Below are positions 1-8,334 of a stretch of 64,000 nt of DNA, piece by piece. Every line of letters begins with the position of its first letter. Position 1 is the first letter of the stretch. Under the pieces are notes generated by a model. The model was not told where the DNA came from. It ran no database searches and saw nothing but the letters and a program-made list of their open reading frames with translations. The DNA is from Variovorax sp. KBW07 (GTDB lineage Bacteria; Pseudomonadota; Gammaproteobacteria; Burkholderiales; Burkholderiaceae_C). The position numbers and the translations under genes were made by a program. The DNA lies in NCBI RefSeq assembly GCF_003852515.1, contig NZ_QAJK01000120.1, forward strand, positions 1-64,000, read 5' to 3'.

Positions 1-86
1 TGCCGCAGCTCGCGGTGCTGGGCTTTGCCGACGTGCGTGCGCGCGGCACCACCTACCGCGTGTTCTGTGAGCGTCGCCCTGAATGA
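1..86 (+). CDS. 3' end of an unidentified gene (partial)
   Basis: The window opens inside a reading frame (frame 3) that reads PQLAVLGFADVRARGTTYRV, continues with seven more residues and stops at TGA 84-86. The G/C-rich third positions and protein-like composition favour this frame over frame 1, which is also open here. Only 27 residues are visible, with no motif that names a family. The fragment does not look like a CheY C-terminus, although cheY often precedes cheZ. About 83 bases with no evident gene separate it from cheZ. Confidence 0.5.
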   Translation, partial: PQLAVLGFADVRARGTTYRVFCERRPE

Positions 87-169
87 ACCCGAACCGAACA
101 GCAGCGCGCAAAACAACAGCACTCGAATTACAAGCAAGCCGCAACACAAACGCGTGATGGAACACTGAC

Positions 170-811
170 ATGACCTTAGATGCATCGGGAGCCGCAGACC
201 CGACAGACACCGCGGAAAAACTGCTGGGCCGCATTGGCCAGCTCACTCGACAACTCAGAGAGGGCCTGCGCGAGCTTGGGCTCGACAAACAGGTTGCCAA
301 GGCCGCGCAAGCCATCCCGGATGCGCGCGACCGCCTCAGCTACGTTGCCGCCACCACCGAGCGTGCCGCGCATCGGGCGCTCAACGCCATCGACGTCGCG
401 CAGCCGCTGCAGGAAGCGCTTGCCACCGACGCCAAGGGCCTCAGCCAGCGCTGGGACGAATGGTTCGAGAACCCCATCGAGCTCGACCATGCGCGTGAGC
501 TGGTCCTGGACACCCGCGGCTACCTCAACGAAGTGCCGCAGCGTGCCAGCGCCATCAACTCCCAGCTCATGGAAATCTTGATGGCCCAGGACTTCCAGGA
601 CCTTACCGGCCAGGTCATCAAGAAGATGATGGAAGTCGTCAACGACGTCGAGACGCAACTGCTCCAGGTGCTGATCGACAACTCCCCGCCCGAGAAGCGC
701 CAGGAGGCCGTGCACAGCCTGCAGAACGGCCCGCAGATCAAGCCCGGCAACCCCGACGCCGTGACCGACCAGGCCCAGGTCGACGACCTGCTGGAGAGCC
801 TCGGCTTCTGA
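170..811 (+). CDS. cheZ: protein phosphatase CheZ
   Basis: CheZ removes phosphate from CheY-P in the cytoplasm and so ends the tumble signal of the flagellar motor. The 213-residue product matches the usual length (about 214). The phosphatase signature DFQDLTGQ lies at residues 141-148, placing the acidic residue that binds CheY magnesium at D144 and the catalytic glutamine at Q148. The extreme C-terminus QVDDLLESLGF (203-213) is the amphipathic CheY-binding helix. Long helices fill the rest. The ATG at 170 is preceded by only a weak GGAA. It lies just upstream of the flhB-flhA-flhF-flhG-fliA block in the same direction. Confidence 0.95.
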   Translation: MTLDASGAADPTDTAEKLLGRIGQLTRQLREGLRELGLDKQVAKAAQAIPDARDRLSYVAATTERAAHRALNAIDVAQPLQEALATDAKGLSQRWDEWFENPIELDHARELVLDTRGYLNEVPQRASAINSQLMEILMAQDFQDLTGQVIKKMMEVVNDVETQLLQVLIDNSPPEKRQEAVHSLQNGPQIKPGNPDAVTDQAQVDDLLESLGF

Positions 812-857
812 GCCCCATTGTCCGAATTGCAGGGCGATACCGGCCCTGATCGACGGA

Positions 858-886
858 TTGTTCCGAGCGACCGGATTCAATAATTT
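858..886 (+). promoter_or_regulatory. possible promoter before flhB
   Basis: In the 120-base cheZ-flhB gap, TTGTTC (858-863) is followed after 17 bases by TAATTT (881-886), a loose sigma-70-type arrangement in a locally A/T-richer stretch about 45 bases before the flhB ATG. The -10 matches only half of the consensus, so this is tentative. It would start the flhB-fliA operon. Confidence 0.25.
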
Positions 887-931
887 GGTCTTGAGCAAGG
901 CGTACTTCGCCAGTGCTGGTTCGGAGCATGA

Positions 932-2074
932 ATGGCTGAGGAAAGCGATCTCGAGAAAACGGAACCCGCCTCCGAGCGGCGCCTGGAAAAGGCGCGCGAG
1001 GAAGGCAACGTGGCCCGTTCGCGCGAGCTCACCACCTTCGTCATGCTGGCCACCGCCAGCGCCGGGCTGTGGTTCGCGGGGGAGTCGCTCAACACCGGCA
1101 TGAACGGCGCGCTGCGCCGCGGTCTGCAGTTCGACCGCGCCAGCGCCTTCGATCCCTCGCACATGCTGTCCCAGACCGGGCTCATGGCGCTGCAGGCGTT
1201 CATTGCCATCGGCCCGCTGTTCGCCATGATGGTGGTCGCGGCGGTGGCCGCGCCGCTGATGCTGGGCGGCTGGATGTTTTCCACCGAGGCCGTGGCGCCC
1301 AAATTCAGCAAGCTCGATCCGCTGGCCGGCATTGCCCGCATGTTCTCGGCGCAGTCGCTGGCCGAACTGGTGAAGGCGCTGGCCAAGTCGGCGCTGATCG
1401 GCGGCGTGGCGTGGTGGGTCATCGTGGACGACATCGAGGCCGTGATGGCGCTGATGGCGCAGCCCGCGCACTACGCGCTGCCCCACGCGATCATCCTGGT
1501 GGCCAAGCACTGCGCGCTGATCGCGGCCACGCTGCTGCTGGTGGCGCTGGTCGACGTGCCGTTCCAGCTGTGGAGCTACTACCGCAAGCTGCGCATGTCG
1601 CGTGAAGACGTGCGCCAGGAGCACAAGGAAAGCGAAGGCGATCCGCACATCAAGGCGCAGATCCGCCGGCAGCAGCAACAGATGGCACGCCGCCGGATGA
1701 TGTCTGAGGTGCCCAAGGCCGACATCGTGCTCACCAACCCGACGCACTTCGCGGTGGCGCTGCAATACCTCGACAGCGACATGCGCGCGCCGCGCGTGGT
1801 GGCCAAGGGCACCGAGCTGGTGGCCGCGCGCATCCGCGAACTGGCCAAGGACAACAAGGTCGCCATTCTCGAAGCGCCGTCGCTCACGCGTGCGCTCTAC
1901 AAGCACACGAGGCTGGGTGAAGAGATCCCGACCGGGCTCTACACCGCGGTGGCCGAGGTGCTGGCGTGGGTCTACCAGCTCAAGCGCTGGAAGAACGAGG
2001 GCGGCGACGCGCCCCGCACGCCGACCGACCTGCCGGTGCCCGCAGATCTTCAATATTCAGTGGACACCGCATGA
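932..2074 (+). CDS. flhB: flagellar export switch protein FlhB
   Basis: FlhB is the inner-membrane part of the flagellar type III export gate that switches export from rod/hook to filament proteins. The 380-residue product begins with the family-typical charged stretch (EKTEPASERRLEKAREEG) and has four hydrophobic segments in its first half. The self-cleavage site NPTH lies at residues 269-272, the same position as in Salmonella FlhB. An earlier ATG at 928 is out of frame and stops at once, so 932 is the start, with CGGAG a few bases upstream. The stop overlaps the flhA start as ATGA (2071-2074), which suggests translational coupling. Confidence 0.97.
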   Translation: MAEESDLEKTEPASERRLEKAREEGNVARSRELTTFVMLATASAGLWFAGESLNTGMNGALRRGLQFDRASAFDPSHMLSQTGLMALQAFIAIGPLFAMMVVAAVAAPLMLGGWMFSTEAVAPKFSKLDPLAGIARMFSAQSLAELVKALAKSALIGGVAWWVIVDDIEAVMALMAQPAHYALPHAIILVAKHCALIAATLLLVALVDVPFQLWSYYRKLRMSREDVRQEHKESEGDPHIKAQIRRQQQQMARRRMMSEVPKADIVLTNPTHFAVALQYLDSDMRAPRVVAKGTELVAARIRELAKDNKVAILEAPSLTRALYKHTRLGEEIPTGLYTAVAEVLAWVYQLKRWKNEGGDAPRTPTDLPVPADLQYSVDTA

Positions 2075-4167
2075 ACGCGATGACAAACCTTTTGCGTCAC
2101 CCGACGCGAATGCTCTCCGGCGTGCCGCTCAAGGGGCTCGCGGGCCCGGTGCTGATCATCCTGATCCTGAGCATGATGGTGCTGCCGCTGCCGCCCTTCC
2201 TGCTCGACCTGCTGTTCACCTTCAACATCGCGATGTCGGTGATGGTGCTGCTGGTGAGCATGTACACCATGAAGGCGCTGGACTTCGCGGCCTTCCCGGC
2301 GGTGCTGCTGTTCTCGACGCTGCTGCGCCTGTCGCTCAACGTGGCGTCCACGCGCGTGGTGCTGATGCACGGCCACACCGGGCCCGATGCCGCGGGCAAG
2401 GTGATCGAGGCCTTCGGCCACTTCCTGGTGGGCGGCAACTTCGCCGTCGGCGTGATGGTGTTCATCATCCTCGTGCTGATCAACTTCATGGTGATCACCA
2501 AGGGCGCGGGCCGCATTGCCGAGGTGGGCGCGCGCTTCATGCTCGACGCGATGCCGGGCAAGCAGATGGCCATCGACGCCGACCTGAATGCCGGCCTGAT
2601 CGGCGAGGAAATTGCCCGCAAGCGCCGCACCGAAGTCGCGCAGGAAGCCGACTTCTACGGCTCCATGGACGGTGCCAGCAAGTTCGTGCGCGGCGACGCG
2701 ATTGCGGGCCTGCTGATCATGGTGATCAACATCATCGGCGGCCTGGTGGTCGGCATGGTGCAGCACGGGCTGGACTTTTCCACGGCCGGCAAGACCTACA
2801 CGCTGCTGGCCATCGGCGACGGCCTGGTGGCGCAGATTCCGGCGCTGGTGATCTCCACCGCGGCCGGCGTGATCGTGTCGCGCGTGACCACCGACGAAGA
2901 CGTCGGCAGCCAGCTGACCGGCCAGCTCTTCTCCAACCCGCAGGTGCTGTTTCTCACGGCCGGCATCATCGGCCTGATGGGCATGATCCCGGGCATGCCG
3001 AACCTGGCGTTCCTGCTGATCGCGGGTGGCCTGGTGTGGCTGGGCCGCCGCCTGCTGATGCGCAAGCCGCGCGAAGCCGCTCAGCAGGCCGCCGCCGCCG
3101 AGGCCGCGAACCTTGCGCCGGCGGCCGAGATGGCCGAGGCCACCTGGGACGACGTGGCCATGGTCGACCCGCTGAGCATGCAGGTCGGCTACCGGCTGAT
3201 TCCGCTGGTGGACCAGTCGCAACAAGGCGAACTGCTGGGCCGCATCAAGAGCATCCGCAAGAAGATCGCGCAGGAGATCGGCTTCCTGGTGCCGGTGGTG
3301 CACATCCGCGACAACCTGGAGATCAAGCCCAACACCTACGTCATCAGCCTGAAGGACGTGGAGATCGGCCGGGGCGAGGCCTTCCCCAACCAGTGGATGG
3401 CGATCAACCCGGGGCAGGTCACAGGCACCTTGCCCGGCACGCCCACGCGCGACCCGGCTTTCGGCCTGGCCGCCACCTGGATCGACGCCAGCCTGCGCCA
3501 GCAGGCGCAGGTGTACGGCTACACCGTGGTCGATGCCTGCACCGTGATGGCCACGCACCTGAACCACCTGATCCAGACCCACGCGGCCGAGCTGCTGGGC
3601 CGCCAGGAAGTGCAGCAGCTGCTCGACCAGATCGCCAAGACCGCGCCCAAGCTCACCGAGGACTTGGTGCCCAAGGTGCTGTCGCTCAGCACGCTGCACA
3701 AGGTGCTGCAGAACCTGCTCGACGAGGAAGTGCCGATCCGCGACATGCGCACCATCCTCGACGTGATGGCCGAGCACGCGCCGACCATCAAGGACCCGAC
3801 CGAGCTGACCACGCTGACGCGCCTGGCCCTGGGCCGCGCCATCACGCAGCAGCTGTTCCCGGGCGACACCGAGATGCAGGTGATCGGCCTGGACGGCTCG
3901 CTCGACGGCGTGCTGCAACAGGCACTGACCAACAGCAGCGGCATCGAGCCCGGCATTGCCGACAACCTGCTGCAGCAGGCGCAGGCCGCCATCGTTCGCC
4001 AGGAGCAGATGGGCCTGGCGCCCGTGCTGGTCGTGCAGCACTCGCTGCGCGTGCTGCTGTCCCGTTTCCTGCGGCGCAGCCTGCCGCAACTCAAGGTGCT
4101 CTCGCATGCCGAGATCCCTGATTCCCGGACCATCAAGATCACTGCCGCCATTGGAGGACGCGTTTGA
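2071..4167 (+). CDS. flhA: flagellar export gate protein FlhA
   Basis: FlhA is the largest export-gate component. Its membrane half conducts proton-driven secretion and its cytoplasmic half docks chaperone-substrate complexes. The 698-residue product has about eight membrane helices in the first 330 residues, with the FHIPEP-family block of conserved charged and polar residues between them (around residues 145-200). A linker rich in Ala/Glu (around 335-355) leads to the soluble C-terminal domain. The start ATG at 2071 overlaps the flhB stop. The stop TGA (4165-4167) overlaps the TTG start of flhF, so flhB-flhA-flhF are tightly coupled. Confidence 0.97.
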   Translation: MNAMTNLLRHPTRMLSGVPLKGLAGPVLIILILSMMVLPLPPFLLDLLFTFNIAMSVMVLLVSMYTMKALDFAAFPAVLLFSTLLRLSLNVASTRVVLMHGHTGPDAAGKVIEAFGHFLVGGNFAVGVMVFIILVLINFMVITKGAGRIAEVGARFMLDAMPGKQMAIDADLNAGLIGEEIARKRRTEVAQEADFYGSMDGASKFVRGDAIAGLLIMVINIIGGLVVGMVQHGLDFSTAGKTYTLLAIGDGLVAQIPALVISTAAGVIVSRVTTDEDVGSQLTGQLFSNPQVLFLTAGIIGLMGMIPGMPNLAFLLIAGGLVWLGRRLLMRKPREAAQQAAAAEAANLAPAAEMAEATWDDVAMVDPLSMQVGYRLIPLVDQSQQGELLGRIKSIRKKIAQEIGFLVPVVHIRDNLEIKPNTYVISLKDVEIGRGEAFPNQWMAINPGQVTGTLPGTPTRDPAFGLAATWIDASLRQQAQVYGYTVVDACTVMATHLNHLIQTHAAELLGRQEVQQLLDQIAKTAPKLTEDLVPKVLSLSTLHKVLQNLLDEEVPIRDMRTILDVMAEHAPTIKDPTELTTLTRLALGRAITQQLFPGDTEMQVIGLDGSLDGVLQQALTNSSGIEPGIADNLLQQAQAAIVRQEQMGLAPVLVVQHSLRVLLSRFLRRSLPQLKVLSHAEIPDSRTIKITAAIGGRV

Positions 4168-6647
4168 ATTCCCAGCAGACCGACATGCGCGACGTGCGCA
4201 CCACCGCACGCAAATTCGTCGCGGCCACCGGCCGCGAAGCCCTGCGCCTGGTGCGCGAGACGCTCGGCGCCGAAGCCATCGTGCTCACGCACCGCGCCAC
4301 CGCCGAGGGCGTGGAGATCGTCGCCATGGCCGAGGGCGACGTGCAGGAGGCACTGGAGAACGCGGCGCCCGCGATCCAGGTGGAGCCCGTCGTGCCCGTG
4401 GCACCGGTTGCCGCGCCGGCACCGATGCCGCTCGCCGCGATTGCCGCTGCTGCTGCTGTAGCTACGGCCTCCACTGCTGCTGCAGCGGCCGCGCCGGCCG
4501 ACACCACGGTGCTGAGCGAACTGCACTCGATGCGCGGAATGATCGAGGAACAGCTGGCCAGCGTGGTCTGGAACGACAAGCAGCGCCGCGACCCGGTGCG
4601 CGGCCGTTTGCTGCGCACGCTGCTCGGCGCCGGCTTCAGCGCGCGGCTGTCGAAGGCCATGCTCGAGAAGCTGCCGACCGGGCAGAGCTACGCCGAAGGC
4701 ATGGCCTTCGTGCGCTCCGAACTCATTCGCGCCGTGCCGGTGCATGAAGACGAAGACGCCCTGTTCGCGCAGGGCGGCGTGTATGCGCTGATGGGCCCGA
4801 CGGGCGTGGGCAAAACCACCACCACGGCCAAGCTGGCCGCGCGCTGCGTGATGCGCTTCGGTGCCGACAAGCTCGCGCTGGTCACCACTGACAGCTACCG
4901 GATCGGCGCCTACGAGCAACTGCGCATCTACGGCGAAATATTGAACGTGCCGGTGTACGCCGTGAAGGACGCGGCCGACCTGCACCTGGTGCTGCAGGAC
5001 CTGCGCGACAAGCACATGGTGCTGATCGACACCGTCGGCATGAGCCAGCGCGACCGCGCCGTGTCGGAGCAGATCGCCATGCTCGGGAACAGCCACCGGC
5101 CGGTGAAGCGGCTGCTGCTGCTGAACGCCACCAGCCACGGCGACACGCTCAACGAAGTGGTGCATGCCTACCGCAACGGCCACGACCTGACGGGCTGCAT
5201 CTTCACCAAGGTCGACGAGGCCACGCACCCGGGCGCGCTGATCGACACGGTGATTCGCCACCGCCTGCCGGTGCACTACATCTCCAGCGGCCAGAAGGTG
5301 CCCGAGAACCTGATGCAGGCCGACCGCGCGCAGCTGGTGGACAGCGTGTTCCAGCCGCGCCAGCACAGCCCCTTGTTCGTGCCCGCCGAGACCGACCTGA
5401 ACGACGAACCGGCGGGTGCCGGCCCGTCGGCGCAGGTGGTGCAGGCGCAGGGCGAGACCGACCGGCTGCGCCTGAAATACCAGAACCTGATTCGCGCCAT
5501 GGCGCACGACGCGCAGGAGCTGGCCACGGCCGCCAGCGCGCTGGCCGGCGCGCAGATCGGCTTCGAGCGCGCACGCGGCCTCTGGCGCCAGGCGGGCGAC
5601 GACGAGATCGGCCACAAGGCCGTGCTGCAAGATCTTGCCGAGCATGCCCGCAGCGAAGTGGCCGCCGGTTGCGAGACCCATGTGCTCGCCCTGAGCGGAC
5701 AAGTCGGTCTGCGTTCCAGCGAAAGCGGCGACGCGTATGAATGCCACGGCAGCCTGCTGCTGTCGGACCGCACCGGCCTGCCGCTGGCGGCGCCGAACCA
5801 GTGGCTGTCGACCGCCGCCGTGCGCGGTGGCGCGACGGATGCCGCGCGCAGGTCCGGCATGCGTCAGGCGCAGTGGCTGCGCCAGCAGGACTTCGGCAAA
5901 TCGCTGGTGCACGCGCTGGGCAAGCTGCCCGGCCTCGATGCGATGGTGCAGTGGCAGGCGTCGGGCCAGCGCTGGCTGGCGCGCGCGCCGGGCTCGACCC
6001 CGGTGACCGACGTGCGCACCGGCGCGGCCTGCACGCTCGCGCGCATCGGCTTCGAATTCGGCGAGGCGCGCCCGGTGAGTTTCCGTGGCAAGCCCGCGCT
6101 GCAATGCGAGGCGCATGCCGAGGTGGTGCCGCGCGCCGGTGCCGCCGCATTGGCCGCCGGCATCGACCGCGATGCATTGCCCACGCTGCGTTGCGTGGCA
6201 ACGCAGGTGCTCGACGCGCGCAGCCGCAAGGTGCTGGCGCAGGGCTATGCGCTGTCCAACGTCGGCGCCGAGGTCGGCGTGCAGCAGCTCGCCCAATGGC
6301 AGGGCTGGGCCAGCGAGGCCGAGCCGTGCTTCCGCCTGATGCGCGACGGCGTGCAGCTGGCCGGCGGCATGGGCGAGCTGGGCGACCCGAACATGATGAA
6401 GCGGCTGCTGATTGCCGGCCAGATGAGCACCACCGTGTGGCGCCTGCTGCAGGCGGACGGCGATTGGGCCGAGCGCACACGCATGCTGCTGGGCCAGCTG
6501 ACGGGGCGCCCGGTGCGTGCCGGCCGGCCGATGACCGGCGGCGCGCTGTATGCGGGCGTGGGCAAGTTCTTCCTGCTGCTCGAAGCGCTGGGCACCGAGT
6601 CGACCGCGCCGACGCAGGCGCCTCGCGCATTGGCGCGGATGGGGTGA
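4164..6647 (+). CDS. flhF: flagellar SRP-type GTPase FlhF with large C-terminal extension
   Basis: FlhF is an SRP-family GTPase that places polar flagella. The N-terminal part carries the FVAATGREALRLVRETLG block, an Ala/Pro-rich linker (about 75-115), an N-domain and the GTPase: P-loop GPTGVGKTTTTAK near 211, TTDSYRIGAYEQLR, G3 as DTVGMSQRD near 289 (usually DTAG), and TKVDEAT near 348. The family normally ends at about 400-500 residues. This protein runs to 827, and residues from about 415 onward form an extra region that I do not recognise. It has no frameshift and keeps the local codon bias. I chose the TTG start because GGAGG (4153-4157) sits six bases upstream; the next ATG (4185) is too far from it. 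It is followed ten bases later by flhG. Confidence 0.93.
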   Translation: MNSQQTDMRDVRTTARKFVAATGREALRLVRETLGAEAIVLTHRATAEGVEIVAMAEGDVQEALENAAPAIQVEPVVPVAPVAAPAPMPLAAIAAAAAVATASTAAAAAAPADTTVLSELHSMRGMIEEQLASVVWNDKQRRDPVRGRLLRTLLGAGFSARLSKAMLEKLPTGQSYAEGMAFVRSELIRAVPVHEDEDALFAQGGVYALMGPTGVGKTTTTAKLAARCVMRFGADKLALVTTDSYRIGAYEQLRIYGEILNVPVYAVKDAADLHLVLQDLRDKHMVLIDTVGMSQRDRAVSEQIAMLGNSHRPVKRLLLLNATSHGDTLNEVVHAYRNGHDLTGCIFTKVDEATHPGALIDTVIRHRLPVHYISSGQKVPENLMQADRAQLVDSVFQPRQHSPLFVPAETDLNDEPAGAGPSAQVVQAQGETDRLRLKYQNLIRAMAHDAQELATAASALAGAQIGFERARGLWRQAGDDEIGHKAVLQDLAEHARSEVAAGCETHVLALSGQVGLRSSESGDAYECHGSLLLSDRTGLPLAAPNQWLSTAAVRGGATDAARRSGMRQAQWLRQQDFGKSLVHALGKLPGLDAMVQWQASGQRWLARAPGSTPVTDVRTGAACTLARIGFEFGEARPVSFRGKPALQCEAHAEVVPRAGAAALAAGIDRDALPTLRCVATQVLDARSRKVLAQGYALSNVGAEVGVQQLAQWQGWASEAEPCFRLMRDGVQLAGGMGELGDPNMMKRLLIAGQMSTTVWRLLQADGDWAERTRMLLGQLTGRPVRAGRPMTGGALYAGVGKFFLLLEALGTESTAPTQAPRALARMG

Positions 6648-6657
6648 GGGGGATCGC

Positions 6658-7506
6658 ATGAGCAAGCTGGTCACGGATCAGGCGGACGGGCTGCGGCGCC
6701 TGCTCGCGCAGACGCCGACGCGCGTCGTTGCCGTGGCGGGCATGGGCCAGGGCGCGGGCGCCACCACGGCCGCCATGAGCCTGGGCGCGGCGCTGGTGCA
6801 GCAGGGCAAGAACGTGCTGCTGCTCGACGAACACTGCCCGAAGGAAGGATCGGCCTGCGACGTGTGGGGCATCGATCCGCTGGGCAACCTGGCCGACGTG
6901 GCGGCCCATCGCCTGGCGATAGAGCAGGCCGCCATGCGCGCGGCTTCTGGTGTGCACGTGCTGCCCGCACCGCCCGGCGTGGCGCCCGACGCGACCGACC
7001 CGCGTTCGATGTGGCCCAGCGGCGTGGTCATCGTCGATGCGGCCTTCGACGGCGAAGGCCGCCTGTCGGCACTGGCCCAGGGCGCGGACGAACTGCTGCT
7101 GGTGCTGCAGCCGCAGCCCTCGGCCATTACTTCGGCCTACGCCGGCATCAAGCGGCTGCACTACGCGCATGCGCGCAAGCAGCTGCGATTCCTGGTCAAC
7201 GGCGTGGCCGATGTCGAGGCCGTGCAAAAGATCATGAGCAACCTGGCCAATGCCGGCAGCCGCTACCTGGCGGTGTCGCTGCAACCGGCCGGATGGGTGC
7301 GCGCCGACCCCCGGCTGGCCGATGCGTGGCGGCTGGGGCAGACCATCGTCGAGGCCTTTCCCACCAGCGCGGCGGCCGTCGACTTCCGGCGCATTGCCGA
7401 CGACATGGGGCGCTGGCCGTGGCGCGAGGCGGCGGTGCCGCGCGCGCCTTTGCTGTCGCCGTCCTTGTCGTCGATGCCATCGACGTCGCACGCGGTCGCG
7501 GCCTGA
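6658..7506 (+). CDS. flhG: FlhG/FleN-like MinD-family protein with degenerate ATPase motifs
   Basis: Position between flhF and fliA, the 282-residue length and the N-terminal DQADGLR motif (residues 7-13, the FlhF-activating DQAxxLR) identify an FlhG-type regulator of flagellar number. The deviant Walker A normally reads KGGxGKTT. Here it reads GQGAGATT (30-37), so both lysines are gone (G30, A35). The segment after the first Asp (LLLDEHCPKEG) and the block QPSAITSAYAGIKRL, normally EPTSxTDAYxxIK, are also changed. ATP hydrolysis is therefore doubtful, though FlhF contact may remain. The Ser/Pro-rich C-terminus shows no clear membrane-targeting helix. ATG 6658 follows GAGGGG. Confidence 0.85.
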   Translation: MSKLVTDQADGLRRLLAQTPTRVVAVAGMGQGAGATTAAMSLGAALVQQGKNVLLLDEHCPKEGSACDVWGIDPLGNLADVAAHRLAIEQAAMRAASGVHVLPAPPGVAPDATDPRSMWPSGVVIVDAAFDGEGRLSALAQGADELLLVLQPQPSAITSAYAGIKRLHYAHARKQLRFLVNGVADVEAVQKIMSNLANAGSRYLAVSLQPAGWVRADPRLADAWRLGQTIVEAFPTSAAAVDFRRIADDMGRWPWREAAVPRAPLLSPSLSSMPSTSHAVAA

Positions 7507-7541
7507 CCCCGCCGCCACGGGAAGAAACGGAAAGGACGGCC

Positions 7542-8276
7542 GTGTACACCGCACAGGGAACCATCGAGAAATCGCATCTGCTGGCGCAGCATCAGCCGCT
7601 GGTGCGCCGCATCGCGTTGCAGATGATGGCCAAGCTGCCGGCCAGCGTGGAGCTGGACGACCTGATCCAGGCCGGCATGCTGGGCCTGCTGGACGCATCG
7701 AGCCGCTACCAGGACAACCGTGGTGCGCAGTTCGAGACCTTCGTCAGCCAGCGCATCCGCGGCGCCATGCTCGACGAGTTGCGCGCCAACGACTGGGGCT
7801 CGCGCGGCCTGCGCCAGTCGGCGCGCGGCATCGAGAAGGCCATCCAGGCGCTGGGCCACCGGCTCGGGCGCGCACCCTCCGAAGGCGAGATCGCCAAGGA
7901 GCTGAAGATGGACCTGGAGGCCTACCAGTCGATGCTGCAGGAAATCCAGGGCTGCCAACTGCTGTATGTCGAAGACTTCGCCAAGGGCGAGCCCGACAAC
8001 CCGTTCCTGGACATGCACGCGCAGGAAGTGCGCAAAGACCGCCGGGGCGGCGACGACCCGCTGGCGCAACTGCTCGAAAGCGGCTTCCGGCACCAGCTGG
8101 TGGACGCCATCGGCACGCTGCCCGACCGCGACCAGCTGCTGCTGAAGCTCTACTACGAGGAAGAGCTGAACCTGCGGGAGATTGGCGCCATCCTGGAGGT
8201 GAGCCAGTCGCGCGTGTGCCAGTTGCACAGCCAGGCGATCAGCCGGCTGCGGGCGAAACTGAAGGACGTGCTGTAG
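7542..8276 (+). CDS. fliA: flagellar sigma factor FliA (sigma-28)
   Basis: This sigma factor directs transcription of late flagellar and chemotaxis genes and is held in check by FlgM. The 244-residue product shows region 2 (LVRRIALQMMAKLPASVELD followed by DLIQAGMLGLLDA), the RIRGAMLDELRANDW segment typical of FliA, region 3, and a region 4 helix-turn-helix (LREIGAILEVSQSRVCQLHS). GTG at 7542 is chosen as start because AGGA lies five bases upstream and it matches the FliA N-terminus. It ends the rightward flagellar block; the next genes run leftward. Confidence 0.95.
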   Translation: MYTAQGTIEKSHLLAQHQPLVRRIALQMMAKLPASVELDDLIQAGMLGLLDASSRYQDNRGAQFETFVSQRIRGAMLDELRANDWGSRGLRQSARGIEKAIQALGHRLGRAPSEGEIAKELKMDLEAYQSMLQEIQGCQLLYVEDFAKGEPDNPFLDMHAQEVRKDRRGGDDPLAQLLESGFRHQLVDAIGTLPDRDQLLLKLYYEEELNLREIGAILEVSQSRVCQLHSQAISRLRAKLKDVL

Positions 8277-8326
8277 GCGCTGGCATGCGCTGGCACGCGC
8301 TGGCACGCGCTGGCACGCGCTGGCGT
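8277..8326. repeat. five tandem copies of a GCGCTGGCAY decamer
   Basis: Directly after the fliA stop, GCGCTGGCAT is followed by three identical GCGCTGGCAC units and a final GCGCTGGCGT, in perfect 10-base register. The array fills the gap between the converging fliA and the leftward small gene that ends at 8335. It has no T-run and no internal hairpin typical of a terminator. It is probably a slippage-prone tandem repeat. Confidence 0.9.
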
Positions 8327-8334
8327 GTGCCGCT

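Noticed and set aside
176-2053. 625-codon open frame on the minus strand opposite cheZ-flhB
   Set aside because: It overlaps two certain genes and shows only shadow-type composition.
4185-6647. ATG 4185 as the flhF start
   Set aside because: The strong GGAGG at 4153-4157 is positioned for TTG 4164, which also overlaps the flhA stop as the neighbouring genes do.
8277-8326. Tandem decamers as a CRISPR array
   Set aside because: Units are 10 bases with no spacers, and no cas genes are present.
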